A stretch of 64,000 nt of DNA from Caulobacter sp. Root343 (GCF_001425745.1 NZ_LMDF01000005.1:742472-806471); one strand, 5' to 3'. Counted from the stretch's first letter, positions 20,355 to 29,640 are shown. The notes: generated by a model not told the origin, from the letters alone. Numbers and translations are program-made.

Positions 20355-20408
20355 GTCGCCGAGCCCGCGTGGCTTTCTGTCGCGGCATGCGCGCGGGCTG
20401 TCGGCGAC
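20355..20408. other. Long hairpin between divergent genes
   Basis: GTCGCCGAGCCCGCG (20355-20369) pairs with CGCGGGCT-GT-CGGCGAC (20392-20408) with a 2-base bulge. It lies between the divergent GGDEF-EAL and histidine kinase genes. Without a T run it is not a terminator; it may be a leader structure or an operator. Confidence 0.4.
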
Positions 20409-20489
20409 AAGGCGGGGCCGGCGCTGTGTCGCCATGACGCAGCGTTTCGCCAATGGCGCTTAAAGACTGGCGCGTCCAAGCTGGCGCGC

Positions 20490-22238
20490 ATGAAAGCCGG
20501 CGCCTACAGGTCCTATTCGCAACAGGCGTTCGAGCAGTACTATGCTCGGACCTACTCCGGCCACGTCGTCATGCGCATCTGCAGCATCGCCGTGGTCGCG
20601 GTCCTGCTGCTGGTCCTGAAGGTGATCGGCCTGCCGATCGCCCTGGGTTGGGTCGCCGCCTTCGCGCTGTCGGAAGCCTACGCCGTGGCCTGGTGGCGAC
20701 GGGTGGTCCCGCGCCTTCCCGAGGCTGGGCCTGATCAGATCCTCGCCTTTCGCAACCAGCTGATCGCGATCACGGCCCTGCTATCGGCAACCGGCGCGGG
20801 TCCCGTCCTGCTGGCCCACCCGACGAACAGCGCCGGCGCGGTCTCGATGATCATCGTCAGCGCCGGCGTCCTGATGACCATCGCCGCCCAGCACACCTTG
20901 ACGCGCGGCATGTTCTTCTGGACCGCGCCCGTCCCGGCGGCCGCCCTGCTGTACAGCATGAGCCAGCTGCAGTCGGGGCTGGAAGGCTGGATCCTGCTGG
21001 CGCTGGGCGTCTGCTTCCTGGTCAACGCCCGGGGACTGCAGGTCGCCAACGCCAATTCCTATGCCGAGGTCATCAGCGGCCAGCTCAGCGCCGAGCAGGC
21101 CAACCAGGCCAAGAGCGCCTTCCTGGCGACGGTCTCCCACGAGATCCGCACGCCGCTGAACGGCGTGTTGGGCATGGCCCAGGCGATGCGGCGCGAGCCG
21201 ATGTCGGCGGACCAGGCCGATCGCCTCAAGGTGTTGCAGCAGTCCGGCGCGACCTTGCTGACCCTGCTCAACGACCTGCTGGACATGGCCAAGATCGAGG
21301 CCGGCAAGGTCCAGCTCGAACCGCTCGACTTCGATCCGGAGGCGCTGGCGCGGGGCGCCTGTAGCGCCTTCGCCGGCATCGCCATCGAGAAGGGGCTGGA
21401 CCTCCATTTCCAGAAAGAGGGCGAGCCGGCCTGCTATCATGGCGATCCGACCCGGGTCCGGCAGATCCTCTACAACCTGATCGGCAACGCGGTGAAGTTC
21501 ACCGATCGCGGCCACGTCACGGTGCGCCTCGTGTTCGAGGCGACCGGCTTCGAGCTGACGGTCGAGGACACCGGCATCGGCTTTTCCGAAGAGGCCAGGG
21601 CCAGCCTGTTCGAGAAGTTCGGCCAGGCCGACGCCACCACCACCCGGCGCTTCGGGGGGTCGGGTCTGGGCCTGCCGATCTCGCGGGAGCTGGCCAACCT
21701 GATGGGCGGCGACATCGCGGTCGAAAGCCGCAACGGCGAAGGCTCGACCTTCCGTGTCACGCTTCCCCTGCCGCTGGCGGCCACCCCCGTCGCCGCGCCG
21801 GCCGTGGCAACGACGGAAGCCTCGGCCGAGGCCGCCGACCAGCCGCTCAGCATTCTGGTGGCCGAGGACAACCCGACCAACCAACTGGTGCTGCGGAGCC
21901 TGCTGGGCGACGACTTCAGCCTCGAGGTGGTCGAGGACGGCCGGCTGGCGCTGGAGGCCTGGCGCAAGGGGGCGTTCGACCTGATCCTGATGGACATCAA
22001 CATGCCGATCATGGACGGCGTCAGCGCCACGCGGGCGATCCGGGCCGAGGAGCGCGCCGAGGGTCGCGCGCGGACGCCGATCATCGCCCTGACCGCCAAC
22101 GCCATGGACCACCAGAAGCACGACTACCTGGCGGCGGGCCTCGACGCCCACGTCAGCAAGCCGATCGACGTGGCCGCCCTGTTTTCCGCCATCGCCGAGG
22201 CGGTGGCCGGTCCCGCCGACGCCGCCGCCTGCGCCTAG
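20490..22238 (+). CDS. Membrane hybrid histidine kinase / response regulator
   Basis: A 582-residue sensor kinase. The N-terminal 190 residues have about five or six transmembrane helices and no periplasmic sensor domain. The HisKA box SHEIRTPLNG places the phosphorylated His near 217. The ATPase domain shows NLIGNAVKFT, DTGIGF and GGSGLGLPIS. A C-terminal receiver domain has phospho-Asp near 502 in LILMDINMPIMDG and the conserved Lys in VSKPID. No cognate output gene is adjacent. It converges on the GntR gene with only 12 bases between stops. Confidence 0.92.
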   Translation: MKAGAYRSYSQQAFEQYYARTYSGHVVMRICSIAVVAVLLLVLKVIGLPIALGWVAAFALSEAYAVAWWRRVVPRLPEAGPDQILAFRNQLIAITALLSATGAGPVLLAHPTNSAGAVSMIIVSAGVLMTIAAQHTLTRGMFFWTAPVPAAALLYSMSQLQSGLEGWILLALGVCFLVNARGLQVANANSYAEVISGQLSAEQANQAKSAFLATVSHEIRTPLNGVLGMAQAMRREPMSADQADRLKVLQQSGATLLTLLNDLLDMAKIEAGKVQLEPLDFDPEALARGACSAFAGIAIEKGLDLHFQKEGEPACYHGDPTRVRQILYNLIGNAVKFTDRGHVTVRLVFEATGFELTVEDTGIGFSEEARASLFEKFGQADATTTRRFGGSGLGLPISRELANLMGGDIAVESRNGEGSTFRVTLPLPLAATPVAAPAVATTEASAEAADQPLSILVAEDNPTNQLVLRSLLGDDFSLEVVEDGRLALEAWRKGAFDLILMDINMPIMDGVSATRAIRAEERAEGRARTPIIALTANAMDHQKHDYLAAGLDAHVSKPIDVAALFSAIAEAVAGPADAAACA

Positions 22239-22250
22239 AAAGGTGTGGGC

Positions 22251-23003
22251 CTAGAAGTCGGGACGCGGCGGCTGTTTGCCCGCGGCGAGCAACAGCTGCA
22301 GAGCGCCGGCGATCAGGTCGCGCATCAACGTCGAGGCCTCCAGCGCGTCGCCCTCGACGATGGCGTTGGCCACGCGCCGGTGGTCGACCGCGCTGGCCCG
22401 GCTCACCCCGGCATAGGCGTTGGTGCGGCGGATGCTGAAGCGCAGCGTCGCCTCGGACAGGTCGGTGAACTGCCGCATGAAGCGGTTGTTGCTGGCCTCG
22501 ATCACCGCGCGGTGGAAGGCGATGTCGGCCTCCAGCGGATCGTCCTCGCCGCCCTCGGCCGCGAACATCCGGTTGATCGCCTTGACGATCGCCGCGCGTT
22601 GCGGCCCCGTCGCGCTGTTGGCCGCCAGCCCGGCGGCGCGCGGCTCGATCGCCATCCGCATCTCGGTGAACTCGATCAGCAGGTCGATCGAGAAGTCCCG
22701 GTCGAGCAGCCATTTCAGCACGTCCGGATCCAGCAGGTTCCAGCTGCTTTCCGGCTGGACCACGGTGCCGGCCCTTTGCCGGGGCCGCAGCAGGCCCTTG
22801 GCGGTCAGCATCTTGACGGCCTCGCGCACGACCGGGCGGCTGGCGCCGTACTGCTCGCAGAGCTGGGCCTCGAACGGAAAGCCGGTCGCGGCGGTGAACT
22901 GCTCGGTGACGATGGCGCGCCCGAGGTCCTGCACGATCCGTCGCGTCAGGTTGGGGCCGCGCCGGGCGCCCGCCGCCAGAGGTTCCGCTTCGTCCGATTC
23001 CAT
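22251..23003 (-). CDS. GntR-family (FadR/FCD) transcriptional regulator
   Basis: A 250-residue regulator. The N-terminal winged helix-turn-helix spans about residues 20-85 (FEAQLCEQYGASRPVVREAV), followed by an all-helical FCD ligand domain whose metal-site residues appear in ADIAFHRAVIEASNN and the late VDHRRVANAI. It is divergent from the dgoD operon, so it probably controls it and senses a sugar acid; E. coli DgoR is the functional analogue. ATG at 23003 is preceded by GGTGGG. A candidate operator lies at 23074. Confidence 0.9.
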   Translation of the reverse strand: MESDEAEPLAAGARRGPNLTRRIVQDLGRAIVTEQFTAATGFPFEAQLCEQYGASRPVVREAVKMLTAKGLLRPRQRAGTVVQPESSWNLLDPDVLKWLLDRDFSIDLLIEFTEMRMAIEPRAAGLAANSATGPQRAAIVKAINRMFAAEGGEDDPLEADIAFHRAVIEASNNRFMRQFTDLSEATLRFSIRRTNAYAGVSRASAVDHRRVANAIVEGDALEASTLMRDLIAGALQLLLAAGKQPPRPDF

Positions 23004-23073
23004 GCGCCCACCATACCGCCAGGCTCGCGCCGGGCCAGCCATCGGCGGGTGATTTGCGAGGGCCGACGAAAAA

Positions 23074-23082
23074 GTATGATAT
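23074..23082. promoter_or_regulatory. Candidate GntR operator GTATGATAT, site 1
   Basis: In the gntR-dgoD divergent region, embedded in AAGTATGATATTTTA, an AT-rich island in GC-rich DNA. The identical 9-mer lies upstream of the GH2 gene at 29693. The half-site layout TAT-N-ATA fits FadR-type GntR regulators. Confidence 0.5.
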
Positions 23083-23215
23083 TTTATTGACCGTCGCCGA
23101 CGCCATTGTTACGGACCTTGAGGCGGCGAGGACCGGTGGAGGACAGCGTTTGTTGCAGGCTCGGCAAGCCCGACGGCGCCAGGACCGCCCCTTCGCGGGC
23201 CGGAGGATCGGCTAG

Positions 23216-24376
23216 ATGGCGAGCGCCGTCGCCGACCGGATCGGCCGTATCGAGGTTTTCCAGGTCCGCCCGCGCTGGCTGTTCGTCCGCATCGAGACGG
23301 CGCAGGGCGCGGTCGGCTGGGGCGAGGCCACGCTCGAGGGCCATACCGAAGCGGTGGCCGGCGCGTTCGAGGCCGTGACCGATCGCCTGGTCGGCCACGA
23401 TCCGGACCGCATCGAGGACGCCTGGCAGATGCTGCATCGGCTGGGCTTCTACCGGGGCGGCCCGGTGCTGCTGTCGGCCATAGCCGGCGTCGACCAGGCG
23501 CTGTGGGACATCAAGGCGCGCAAGCTCGGCGTGCCCGTCCATCAGCTGTTCGGCGGTCCGGTGCGCGAGCGCATCCCCGTCTATGCCTGGATCGGCGGCG
23601 ATCGCCCCGACCAGGTGGTCGAGGCCGCCCGCCTGCGCCGCGAGCAGGGCTTCAAGGCGGTCAAGATGAACGGCGTGGACGAACTGGCCTGGCTGGACAG
23701 CCCGACCAAGATCGACGCCCTGGCGCAGCGGATCGCCGACGTGCGCGCGGTCGGCGTCGATGTCGGCGTCGACTTCCACGGGCGCGTTCACAAGCCGATG
23801 GCGCGGACGGTGCTGCGGGCCATCGAGCCGCTGGGCCCCCTGTTCGCCGAGGAGATCGTGCTCAGCGACAATCCGGCCGTGGTCGCCCAGCTCGCCGGGT
23901 TCACCAGCGTGCCGCTGGCGATGGGCGAACGGCTCTACAGCCGCTGGGACTTCCGCCCCTTCTTCGAACGCGGCGCGATCGACATCGCCCAGCCCGACCT
24001 GGCGCACGCCGGCGGTCTGTCCGAGTGCCGGCGGATCGCCGCCATGGCCGAGACCTATGACGTGGCGGTGGCGCCGCACTGCCCGATCGGGCCGTTGGCG
24101 CTGGCGGCCTGCCTGCACCTGGCCGCGGCCACGCCCAATTTCGTGATCCAGGAGATGTCGCTGGGCATCCACTACAACGGCCCCTCCGAGGACCTGACCA
24201 CGCTGATCCGCAATCCCGATGTGTTCGCGGTCAGCGACGGCGGCGTGGCGATCCCGGACGGACCGGGCCTGGGGGTCGAGATCGACGAGGCGGCGGTGCG
24301 CGACATGGCCAGGACGCCCCACCGCTGGCGCAATCCCGCCTGGCGCGGACCGGACGGGGAGCTTCGCGAATGGTGA
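23216..24376 (+). CDS. dgoD: D-galactonate dehydratase
   Basis: A 386-residue enolase-superfamily enzyme converting D-galactonate to 2-dehydro-3-deoxy-galactonate. Signatures include VGWGEATLEGHTEAVAGA, FYRGGPVLLSAIAGVDQALW and IPVYAWIGGDRP. Expected metal ligands are visible as VDFHG (about D186/H188), FAEEI (about E212) and MGERLY (about E238), with catalytic His in APHCPIGPLAL near 288. Length matches the E. coli enzyme. It overlaps the next gene by 7 bases and is the first gene of a dgoD-SDR-MFS operon divergent from gntR. Confidence 0.92.
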   Translation: MASAVADRIGRIEVFQVRPRWLFVRIETAQGAVGWGEATLEGHTEAVAGAFEAVTDRLVGHDPDRIEDAWQMLHRLGFYRGGPVLLSAIAGVDQALWDIKARKLGVPVHQLFGGPVRERIPVYAWIGGDRPDQVVEAARLRREQGFKAVKMNGVDELAWLDSPTKIDALAQRIADVRAVGVDVGVDFHGRVHKPMARTVLRAIEPLGPLFAEEIVLSDNPAVVAQLAGFTSVPLAMGERLYSRWDFRPFFERGAIDIAQPDLAHAGGLSECRRIAAMAETYDVAVAPHCPIGPLALAACLHLAAATPNFVIQEMSLGIHYNGPSEDLTTLIRNPDVFAVSDGGVAIPDGPGLGVEIDEAAVRDMARTPHRWRNPAWRGPDGELREW

Positions 24377-25101
24377 CGCGCCGGAGTGTGATCGTGACGG
24401 GCGGGCTGGGCGATATCGGCATGGCCGTGGCCCGCGCCTTCGCCCAGGAAGGCGCGGCCATCCTGCTGGTCGACTCCCGACCCGCTTCGGAGGACGCCGT
24501 CGCGGCCCTGCTCGCGGCCGGCGCCGGCGCGGCGCGGGCCATCACCGCCGACGTCGGCGATCCGGACGCCGTGGCGCAGGCCGTGGATATCGCCTGCGAC
24601 GTGTTCGGCGGCCTGGACGTCGTCGTCAATGTCGCGGGCATGATGATCTACCGCCCGATCGCCGAACTCGAGGCGGCCGACTGGCGCCGCCTGCTGGACG
24701 TCAACCTGATCGGCGCGGCGCTGTTCACCGGCCACGCCTTCCGGCGCATGAAGCCGGGCGGCTGCGTGATCAACATCGCCTCGGTCCATGCCCGCCGCAC
24801 CTCGCCGCTGGTGGCGCCCTACGCCGCCGCCAAGGCCGCCCTGGTCAGCTTCACCCGCTCGGCGGCGATCGAGGGCAAGCCGCTGGGCGTGCGCGTCAAC
24901 GCCATCCTGCCCGGAGCGATCGACACCGCCATGCTGCGCGACAGTCCGAACATCCGCTCGGGCGCCGAGGTGGTCGATCCGGCCGACCTGGGCCAGCCCG
25001 AGGACATCGCCGCCCTGACGGTGTTCCTGGCCTCGGACGCCGCGCGGTTCATCACCGGCGAGGACATCGTGGCCGACGGCGGCCGCATGGGGAGGCTCTA
25101 G
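24370..25101 (+). CDS. SDR-family sugar dehydrogenase (probable)
   Basis: A 243-residue classical short-chain dehydrogenase. The nucleotide motif is TGGLGDIG, with VVNVAGMM, catalytic Ser in INIASVHA, and the YAAAK active site. D-S-R after beta-2 (LLVDSRP) suggests NAD rather than NADP. Between galactonate dehydratase and a sugar porter, a galactose (aldose) 1-dehydrogenase feeding galactonolactone is the natural guess, but SDR substrate cannot be read from sequence. Confidence 0.88.
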   Translation: MVTRRSVIVTGGLGDIGMAVARAFAQEGAAILLVDSRPASEDAVAALLAAGAGAARAITADVGDPDAVAQAVDIACDVFGGLDVVVNVAGMMIYRPIAELEAADWRRLLDVNLIGAALFTGHAFRRMKPGGCVINIASVHARRTSPLVAPYAAAKAALVSFTRSAAIEGKPLGVRVNAILPGAIDTAMLRDSPNIRSGAEVVDPADLGQPEDIAALTVFLASDAARFITGEDIVADGGRMGRL

Positions 25102-26517
25102 ATGCATATGGCCGATGTGGGCGGCGGGTCGATCGACGCGCCGACGAAAGCCTCGCGCGCGGTCTGGCTGGCGGCGGCGGTCTCGGCCCTGGGCGGCTTG
25201 CTGTTCGGCTATGACTGGGTGGTGATCGGCGGCGCCAAGCCGTTCTACGAGGCCAGCTTCGGCCTGGTGGCGCCATCGCAGCAGGCCTGGGCCGTCAGCT
25301 GCGCCCTGGTCGGCTGCCTCGTGGGGGCCATCGTGTCGGGCGCCCTGGCCGATCGCTGGGGACGCAAGCCGGCCCTGCTGGTCGCCGCCGCCATCTTCGC
25401 CGTGTCGTCGATCGGCACGGCCCTGGCGAGCGGGTTCGGCGCCTTCGTGGCCTGGCGCATCCTGGGCGGCGTGGCGATCGGCATGGCGTCGGGCCTGTCG
25501 CCGCTGTACATCGCCGAGATCGCGCCCTCCGGCAGTCGCGGCCGGCTGGTCTGCCTGAACCAGATCGCCATCGTGCTCGGCCTGCTGGCCGCCCAGATCG
25601 TCAACTGGCTGATCGCCAGGCCCGTCGCGCCGGACGCCTCGCTGGCGACCATCGCCGCCTCCTGGAACGGAACCGTCGGCTGGCGCTGGATGTTCGCCGC
25701 CGCCGCGGCGCCGGCGCTGGGCTTCCTGCTCGGCTGCCTGTTCATTCCGGAAAGCCCGCGCTGGCTGGCCCATCACGGCCGCTGGGACCAGGCCTCGACG
25801 GTTCTCGGCCGCCTCGGCGGGGAGGCCCACGCCACCGCCGCCCTGGACGAGATCCGCCGCGCCCTGGACGCCGCGCCTGGCCGCGACCTGAAGGCGGTGC
25901 TGGCCGAGCCGCGCTTTCGCCGCGTGCTGGCGATCGGCGTGATGCTGGCGGTGCTCCAGCAGTGGTGCGGCATAAATATCATATTTAATTACGCGCAGGA
26001 GATCTTCGCCGGCGCCGGCTACGCGGTGTCCGACACGCTGTTCAACATCGTCATCACCGGCGTCGTGAACTGTGTCTTCACGTTCGTGGCCATGGCCACG
26101 GTCGAGCGCTGGGGCCGCCGGCGGCTGCTGCTGATCGGCTGCGCGGCGCTGACGGTGATCTACGCCATCGTCGGCCTGGCCTATGTGACGGGCGTCCAGG
26201 GCTGGCCGCTGCTGCTGCTGGTCGTCGCGGCCATCGCCGCCTACGCCATGACCCTGGCCCCGGTGACCTGGGTGGCGCTGTCGGAGATTTTCCCGGGCGA
26301 GGCGCGCGGGGCCAGCATGGCCGTGGCCACCACGGCGCTGTGGGCCGCCTGTTTCCTGCTGACCTACACCTTCCCGCTGCTGAACGCCCGGGCCGGCACG
26401 GGGGTCACCTTCTGGATCTACGGCGTCATCTGCGCGGCCGGCTTCGCGGCCATCTTCCGGACCCTGCCGGAGACCAAAGGCAAGTCGCTGGAGCAGATCG
26501 AGGAAGACTGGCGCTAG
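25102..26517 (+). CDS. MFS sugar porter family transporter
   Basis: A 471-residue, 12-helix major facilitator of the sugar porter family. Signatures present are GGLLFGYDWVVIGGA, DRWGRK (loop 2-3), PESPRWL in the central loop, a QQWCGINIIFNYA segment in TM7, ERWGRRR and the C-terminal PETKGKSLEQIE. It probably imports the monosaccharide released by the GH2 enzyme, as a proton symporter. It starts directly after the SDR stop. The TM7 codons are oddly AT-rich (see 25976). Confidence 0.92.
   Translation: MHMADVGGGSIDAPTKASRAVWLAAAVSALGGLLFGYDWVVIGGAKPFYEASFGLVAPSQQAWAVSCALVGCLVGAIVSGALADRWGRKPALLVAAAIFAVSSIGTALASGFGAFVAWRILGGVAIGMASGLSPLYIAEIAPSGSRGRLVCLNQIAIVLGLLAAQIVNWLIARPVAPDASLATIAASWNGTVGWRWMFAAAAAPALGFLLGCLFIPESPRWLAHHGRWDQASTVLGRLGGEAHATAALDEIRRALDAAPGRDLKAVLAEPRFRRVLAIGVMLAVLQQWCGINIIFNYAQEIFAGAGYAVSDTLFNIVITGVVNCVFTFVAMATVERWGRRRLLLIGCAALTVIYAIVGLAYVTGVQGWPLLLLVVAAIAAYAMTLAPVTWVALSEIFPGEARGASMAVATTALWAACFLLTYTFPLLNARAGTGVTFWIYGVICAAGFAAIFRTLPETKGKSLEQIEEDWR
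25976..25984. promoter_or_regulatory. Candidate intragenic GntR operator, site 3
   Basis: ATATCATAT, inside TAAATATCATATTTA, a perfect odd palindrome in the MFS coding sequence. It matches the reverse complement of the GTATGATAT sites at eight of nine bases. It is built from two ATA Ile codons, very rare in such a GC-rich gene. Confidence 0.4.
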
Positions 26518-26757
26518 GACCAATCGACATTCATCTGCGCAGATACAAATCCGCTGCCTTCCTGGGCCTTGTGCCCAGGACCCATGCTCGAGGCAGGTGC
26601 GGGCTCTTTGGGTCGGCGCGGCTGAAAGACCGTTAGCTCAGCCTCAATTCTGTTGAATCTGAACCCTGGATCCTGGGCACAAGGCCCAGGAAGGCGGGTG
26701 AATTCTACTCGCGGTGAATGTGGATCGGCGCTAGCCCGCTAGCGCTATCCACCCCGG
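26518..26757. repeat. Inverted-repeat element between convergent genes
   Basis: An exact 25-base inverted repeat (26556-26580 with 26671-26695, CCTGGGCCTTGTGCCCAGG core) is flanked by imperfect inverted arms reaching about 26514 and 26734 (ACATTCA motifs and CTAG near both ends). It fills the gap between the MFS and GH2 stop codons and may terminate transcription from both sides. Confidence 0.7.
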
Positions 26758-29640
26758 TCAGACCGCCAGGCTTCGCAGCTGCTCGGGCGAAACGCGCGCG
26801 GCGGGCCGGAAGGTCGCGCCGACCATGTAGAGTTCGAGGCTGGCGACCAGCTGCTGGCTGACCGGATCCGCCGCCTCGGCCCCGTCGACGGCGAAGCCGC
26901 AGACGATGGCGCGGCCCTTACCGACCGCGACTTCGATCACCAGGCCCAGCGGCCGGGCGGTGAACCAGTCGTCGATGACCCGGACGATCGGCGCGACGCC
27001 GGCCGGCAGCAGGTCCAGCCGCAAGGCGCCGGCGCGGTGCAGCAGGTACCACCATTGCCAGTTGCCGTGCGTCTCGGTGGGGAAGTCGGCCAGGGCGGCG
27101 TGGCGGGGATCACAGAGGACGCCCAGCGTGGTCGGCGCCTGGCCCTGGGTCCACAGGGTGTTCCAGAAGATGCTGGAGAAGCCGAGCTTGACCGGCCGCT
27201 CGGCGTGGTTGGCCACCCGCGCGGCCGGCAGGCCGATCAGCGCGTCGCCGCCCCCGGCCAGATGGTCGAGCAGGGCCTGGTCGATCCGGTCGGCCCGGCG
27301 CAGGCTCGCGGCTTGGGTCGGCCTCTCGATGCTGGCGGGATAGACCCACAGGTCCCAGTCGTTCCGCGCCACCAGACGTCCCGCCCGCCGGACATCGACT
27401 ACCAGCTTGGCGGTCATCGCCTTAGGAACGGTCAGGACCGGCGCGGCCGCAAGCTCAATCGGGGCGTTGCCGACTGCGATCGTCCGGGCCGGGAAGGTTC
27501 CACTCGCCAGCGCGGCGTTCCCGCCCGAGATCCGCCACGCGATCTCCGCCCCCTCGATCGGCGCGGGGCCGAAGTGGGCGACGTCGATCGAGAACGCGAA
27601 CGGCGCGCCTGACCGCGCCACGCGGGTCGGCATCCGCGCCAGGGGGACGGTCGGCCCGCAGAAGCGGCGATACTCCGCCCCCGTCACATAGCCCTTGTCG
27701 TCCCAGAAGGGATCGACCACCCCGACCAGCGCCGTGCCCTGGCCCGGGAAGTCCTGCAGGCCCAGCAGCTGGAATCCGCCCATGCCGTGGGTGCGCAGGG
27801 CGCTTTCGATGTCTTCCTTGTAGCAGAGCACCTGCAGGCGGCCCGAGGCGTGGAGGAAGTCGGCCGCGTGGCTCGCCAGGCCGTTGTCGCGCAGGCGGTC
27901 GGCGAAGATGTCGAAGTTCTTGGCCTTCAGATAGCCGGTGTATTTCGGCCGTTCGGCCAGGTTGGGATAGACGCACCACTGGCCGATCTCGTGGCTGATC
28001 ACCGGGACGCGATACTTGCTGACGAAGTCGCGATAGTCGGTCCGGGTCTCGGGCGGCTTGCTGTTGATGCGCGACTTCAAGCCGTCGCCCCAGGCCTGGA
28101 TGCGCGGGGTCGGCGTGACGTGGAACTGGTTGTCCTCGAGGATCGGCCAGCCCGAGCCGGAGGTCCACAGCCGCCGCGGGTCGCGCTCGCGGTAGTGGCG
28201 GACATAGGCGCCGAGGAAGGCGTCGCGCTTGGCCTCGCCTTCCGGGGTGTGGCCGCCGCCGGGCTCGTTGCCGTGGGTCATCAGCACGAACGAGGGATGG
28301 TTGCCGTGCGCGGCCAGGATCCGGTCGGTCTCGGCATGGACCCACGGGTCGACCGCCAGGCCGCTGCCGATCCGCGTCGACTGGTTGGCCCACACGGTCT
28401 CGACCTGCAGGTAGACGCCGGCCTCGTCGGCGGCGTCGAACGCGGCTTCCGGCGGGCAGTAGCTGTGGAAGCGCAGGTGGTTGAGGCCGTAGTCCTTCAC
28501 CCGGCGCATGATCCGCCGCCAGCTGGCGATGTCGGTGGCGGGATGGCCGGTCAGCGGAGAGATCGCGCACTCCAGCGCGCCCCGGAACATCATGGGCCGG
28601 CCGTTCAGGGTGAAGCCGTTCGGCGTCGCCGCCAGCGCGCGCCAGCCGAAGCGGCCTTTCCAGGTCTCGCCGTTGGCCAGCCGGACCGTGACCGCGTGCA
28701 GCACCGGATCGAATTCGTCCCAGGTCCGCATCGCCGCCGCATCGGCCGGATCGGGCCGGACCACGACCTCGACCGCGCCGTCCGCGCCGGTCCAGGTCAC
28801 GGTGCCGCGGGTCGCGCGGCCGGCGAAGATCACGTCGACCGTGTCGACCGTTCCGGCCCCGGCGAGCCGGCCCAGCTTGGCGCGGACGGTCAGGGTCCGC
28901 TCGGCCAGGGCGGGATAAAGGTCGACCCGCTCGATCCAGACCGGCTCGGTCGCGCGAAGCTCGATCCGGCCGGCGATGCCGTTCCAGTTGCCCTGAGTGT
29001 GGTCGGTGACGCCGTGGCCGTTGTGGCCGATCTCGACGATCATCCGGTTGTCGACGCGGATCGTCAGGCGGTGCTTGCCCGGCTGGACCACGCCCAAGTC
29101 GTAGCAATGCGGCACGTGCAGCGCGTCGCCGCGGCCCAGCGCGCGTCCGTCGATCCAGACCCGGGTCTCCCAATGGGGACGCTCGAGAAACAGCTCCACC
29201 CGCTTGCCCCGCCACGAGGCCGGGATGTCGATGTCGCGCTGGTACCAGGCCGGGCCGCGATACCAGCTGTCGGGCTGCAGGAAGAACGGGACCTTGAAGT
29301 CGTCGGCGGCGCGATAGCGGGCGTAGCCGGGGGCGTTGAAGAACGACCGGTCGTTGACGTCGCCCGTCCACGGCGTGGCCAGCCCCACCGGCTCGCCGAC
29401 GCCTTGCCGCTCCAGGCTGCCTGGCAGGGTCAGCGTGTCGGTCAGGACGCGGTCGAACCAGCGCTGGTCCAGGCCCGCGTCGTCCTTGTCCAGCGCGCGG
29501 CGCCAGGTCGCGCCGAGGTTGGCGGTTCCGCCCGCCGCGTCGGCGATGGCGGTGTCGATCAGGCCCAGGAACGGCGCGATCCCCAGCGACTGCACGAGCC
29601 GGCGGCGGCTGATCCGCCGGGAATTGATGGCGCTGTCCAT
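26758..29640 (-). CDS. Exported glycoside hydrolase family 2 enzyme
   Basis: A 960-residue enzyme. The N-terminus SRRISRRRLVQSLG followed by a hydrophobic stretch is a Tat-type signal. The sugar-binding jelly roll (YQRDIDIPASWRGKRVELFLE), Ig-like domain and TIM barrel follow. The acid/base Glu is in MTHGNEPGG near 457 and the nucleophile Glu in VISHEIGQW near 550. The protein is longer than simple GH2 enzymes, with an extra C-terminal beta region. Beta-galactosidase or beta-glucuronidase are both possible; adjacency to dgoD favours a galactoside. A candidate GntR operator lies 53 bases upstream. Confidence 0.88.
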   Translation of the reverse strand: MDSAINSRRISRRRLVQSLGIAPFLGLIDTAIADAAGGTANLGATWRRALDKDDAGLDQRWFDRVLTDTLTLPGSLERQGVGEPVGLATPWTGDVNDRSFFNAPGYARYRAADDFKVPFFLQPDSWYRGPAWYQRDIDIPASWRGKRVELFLERPHWETRVWIDGRALGRGDALHVPHCYDLGVVQPGKHRLTIRVDNRMIVEIGHNGHGVTDHTQGNWNGIAGRIELRATEPVWIERVDLYPALAERTLTVRAKLGRLAGAGTVDTVDVIFAGRATRGTVTWTGADGAVEVVVRPDPADAAAMRTWDEFDPVLHAVTVRLANGETWKGRFGWRALAATPNGFTLNGRPMMFRGALECAISPLTGHPATDIASWRRIMRRVKDYGLNHLRFHSYCPPEAAFDAADEAGVYLQVETVWANQSTRIGSGLAVDPWVHAETDRILAAHGNHPSFVLMTHGNEPGGGHTPEGEAKRDAFLGAYVRHYRERDPRRLWTSGSGWPILEDNQFHVTPTPRIQAWGDGLKSRINSKPPETRTDYRDFVSKYRVPVISHEIGQWCVYPNLAERPKYTGYLKAKNFDIFADRLRDNGLASHAADFLHASGRLQVLCYKEDIESALRTHGMGGFQLLGLQDFPGQGTALVGVVDPFWDDKGYVTGAEYRRFCGPTVPLARMPTRVARSGAPFAFSIDVAHFGPAPIEGAEIAWRISGGNAALASGTFPARTIAVGNAPIELAAAPVLTVPKAMTAKLVVDVRRAGRLVARNDWDLWVYPASIERPTQAASLRRADRIDQALLDHLAGGGDALIGLPAARVANHAERPVKLGFSSIFWNTLWTQGQAPTTLGVLCDPRHAALADFPTETHGNWQWWYLLHRAGALRLDLLPAGVAPIVRVIDDWFTARPLGLVIEVAVGKGRAIVCGFAVDGAEAADPVSQQLVASLELYMVGATFRPAARVSPEQLRSLAV

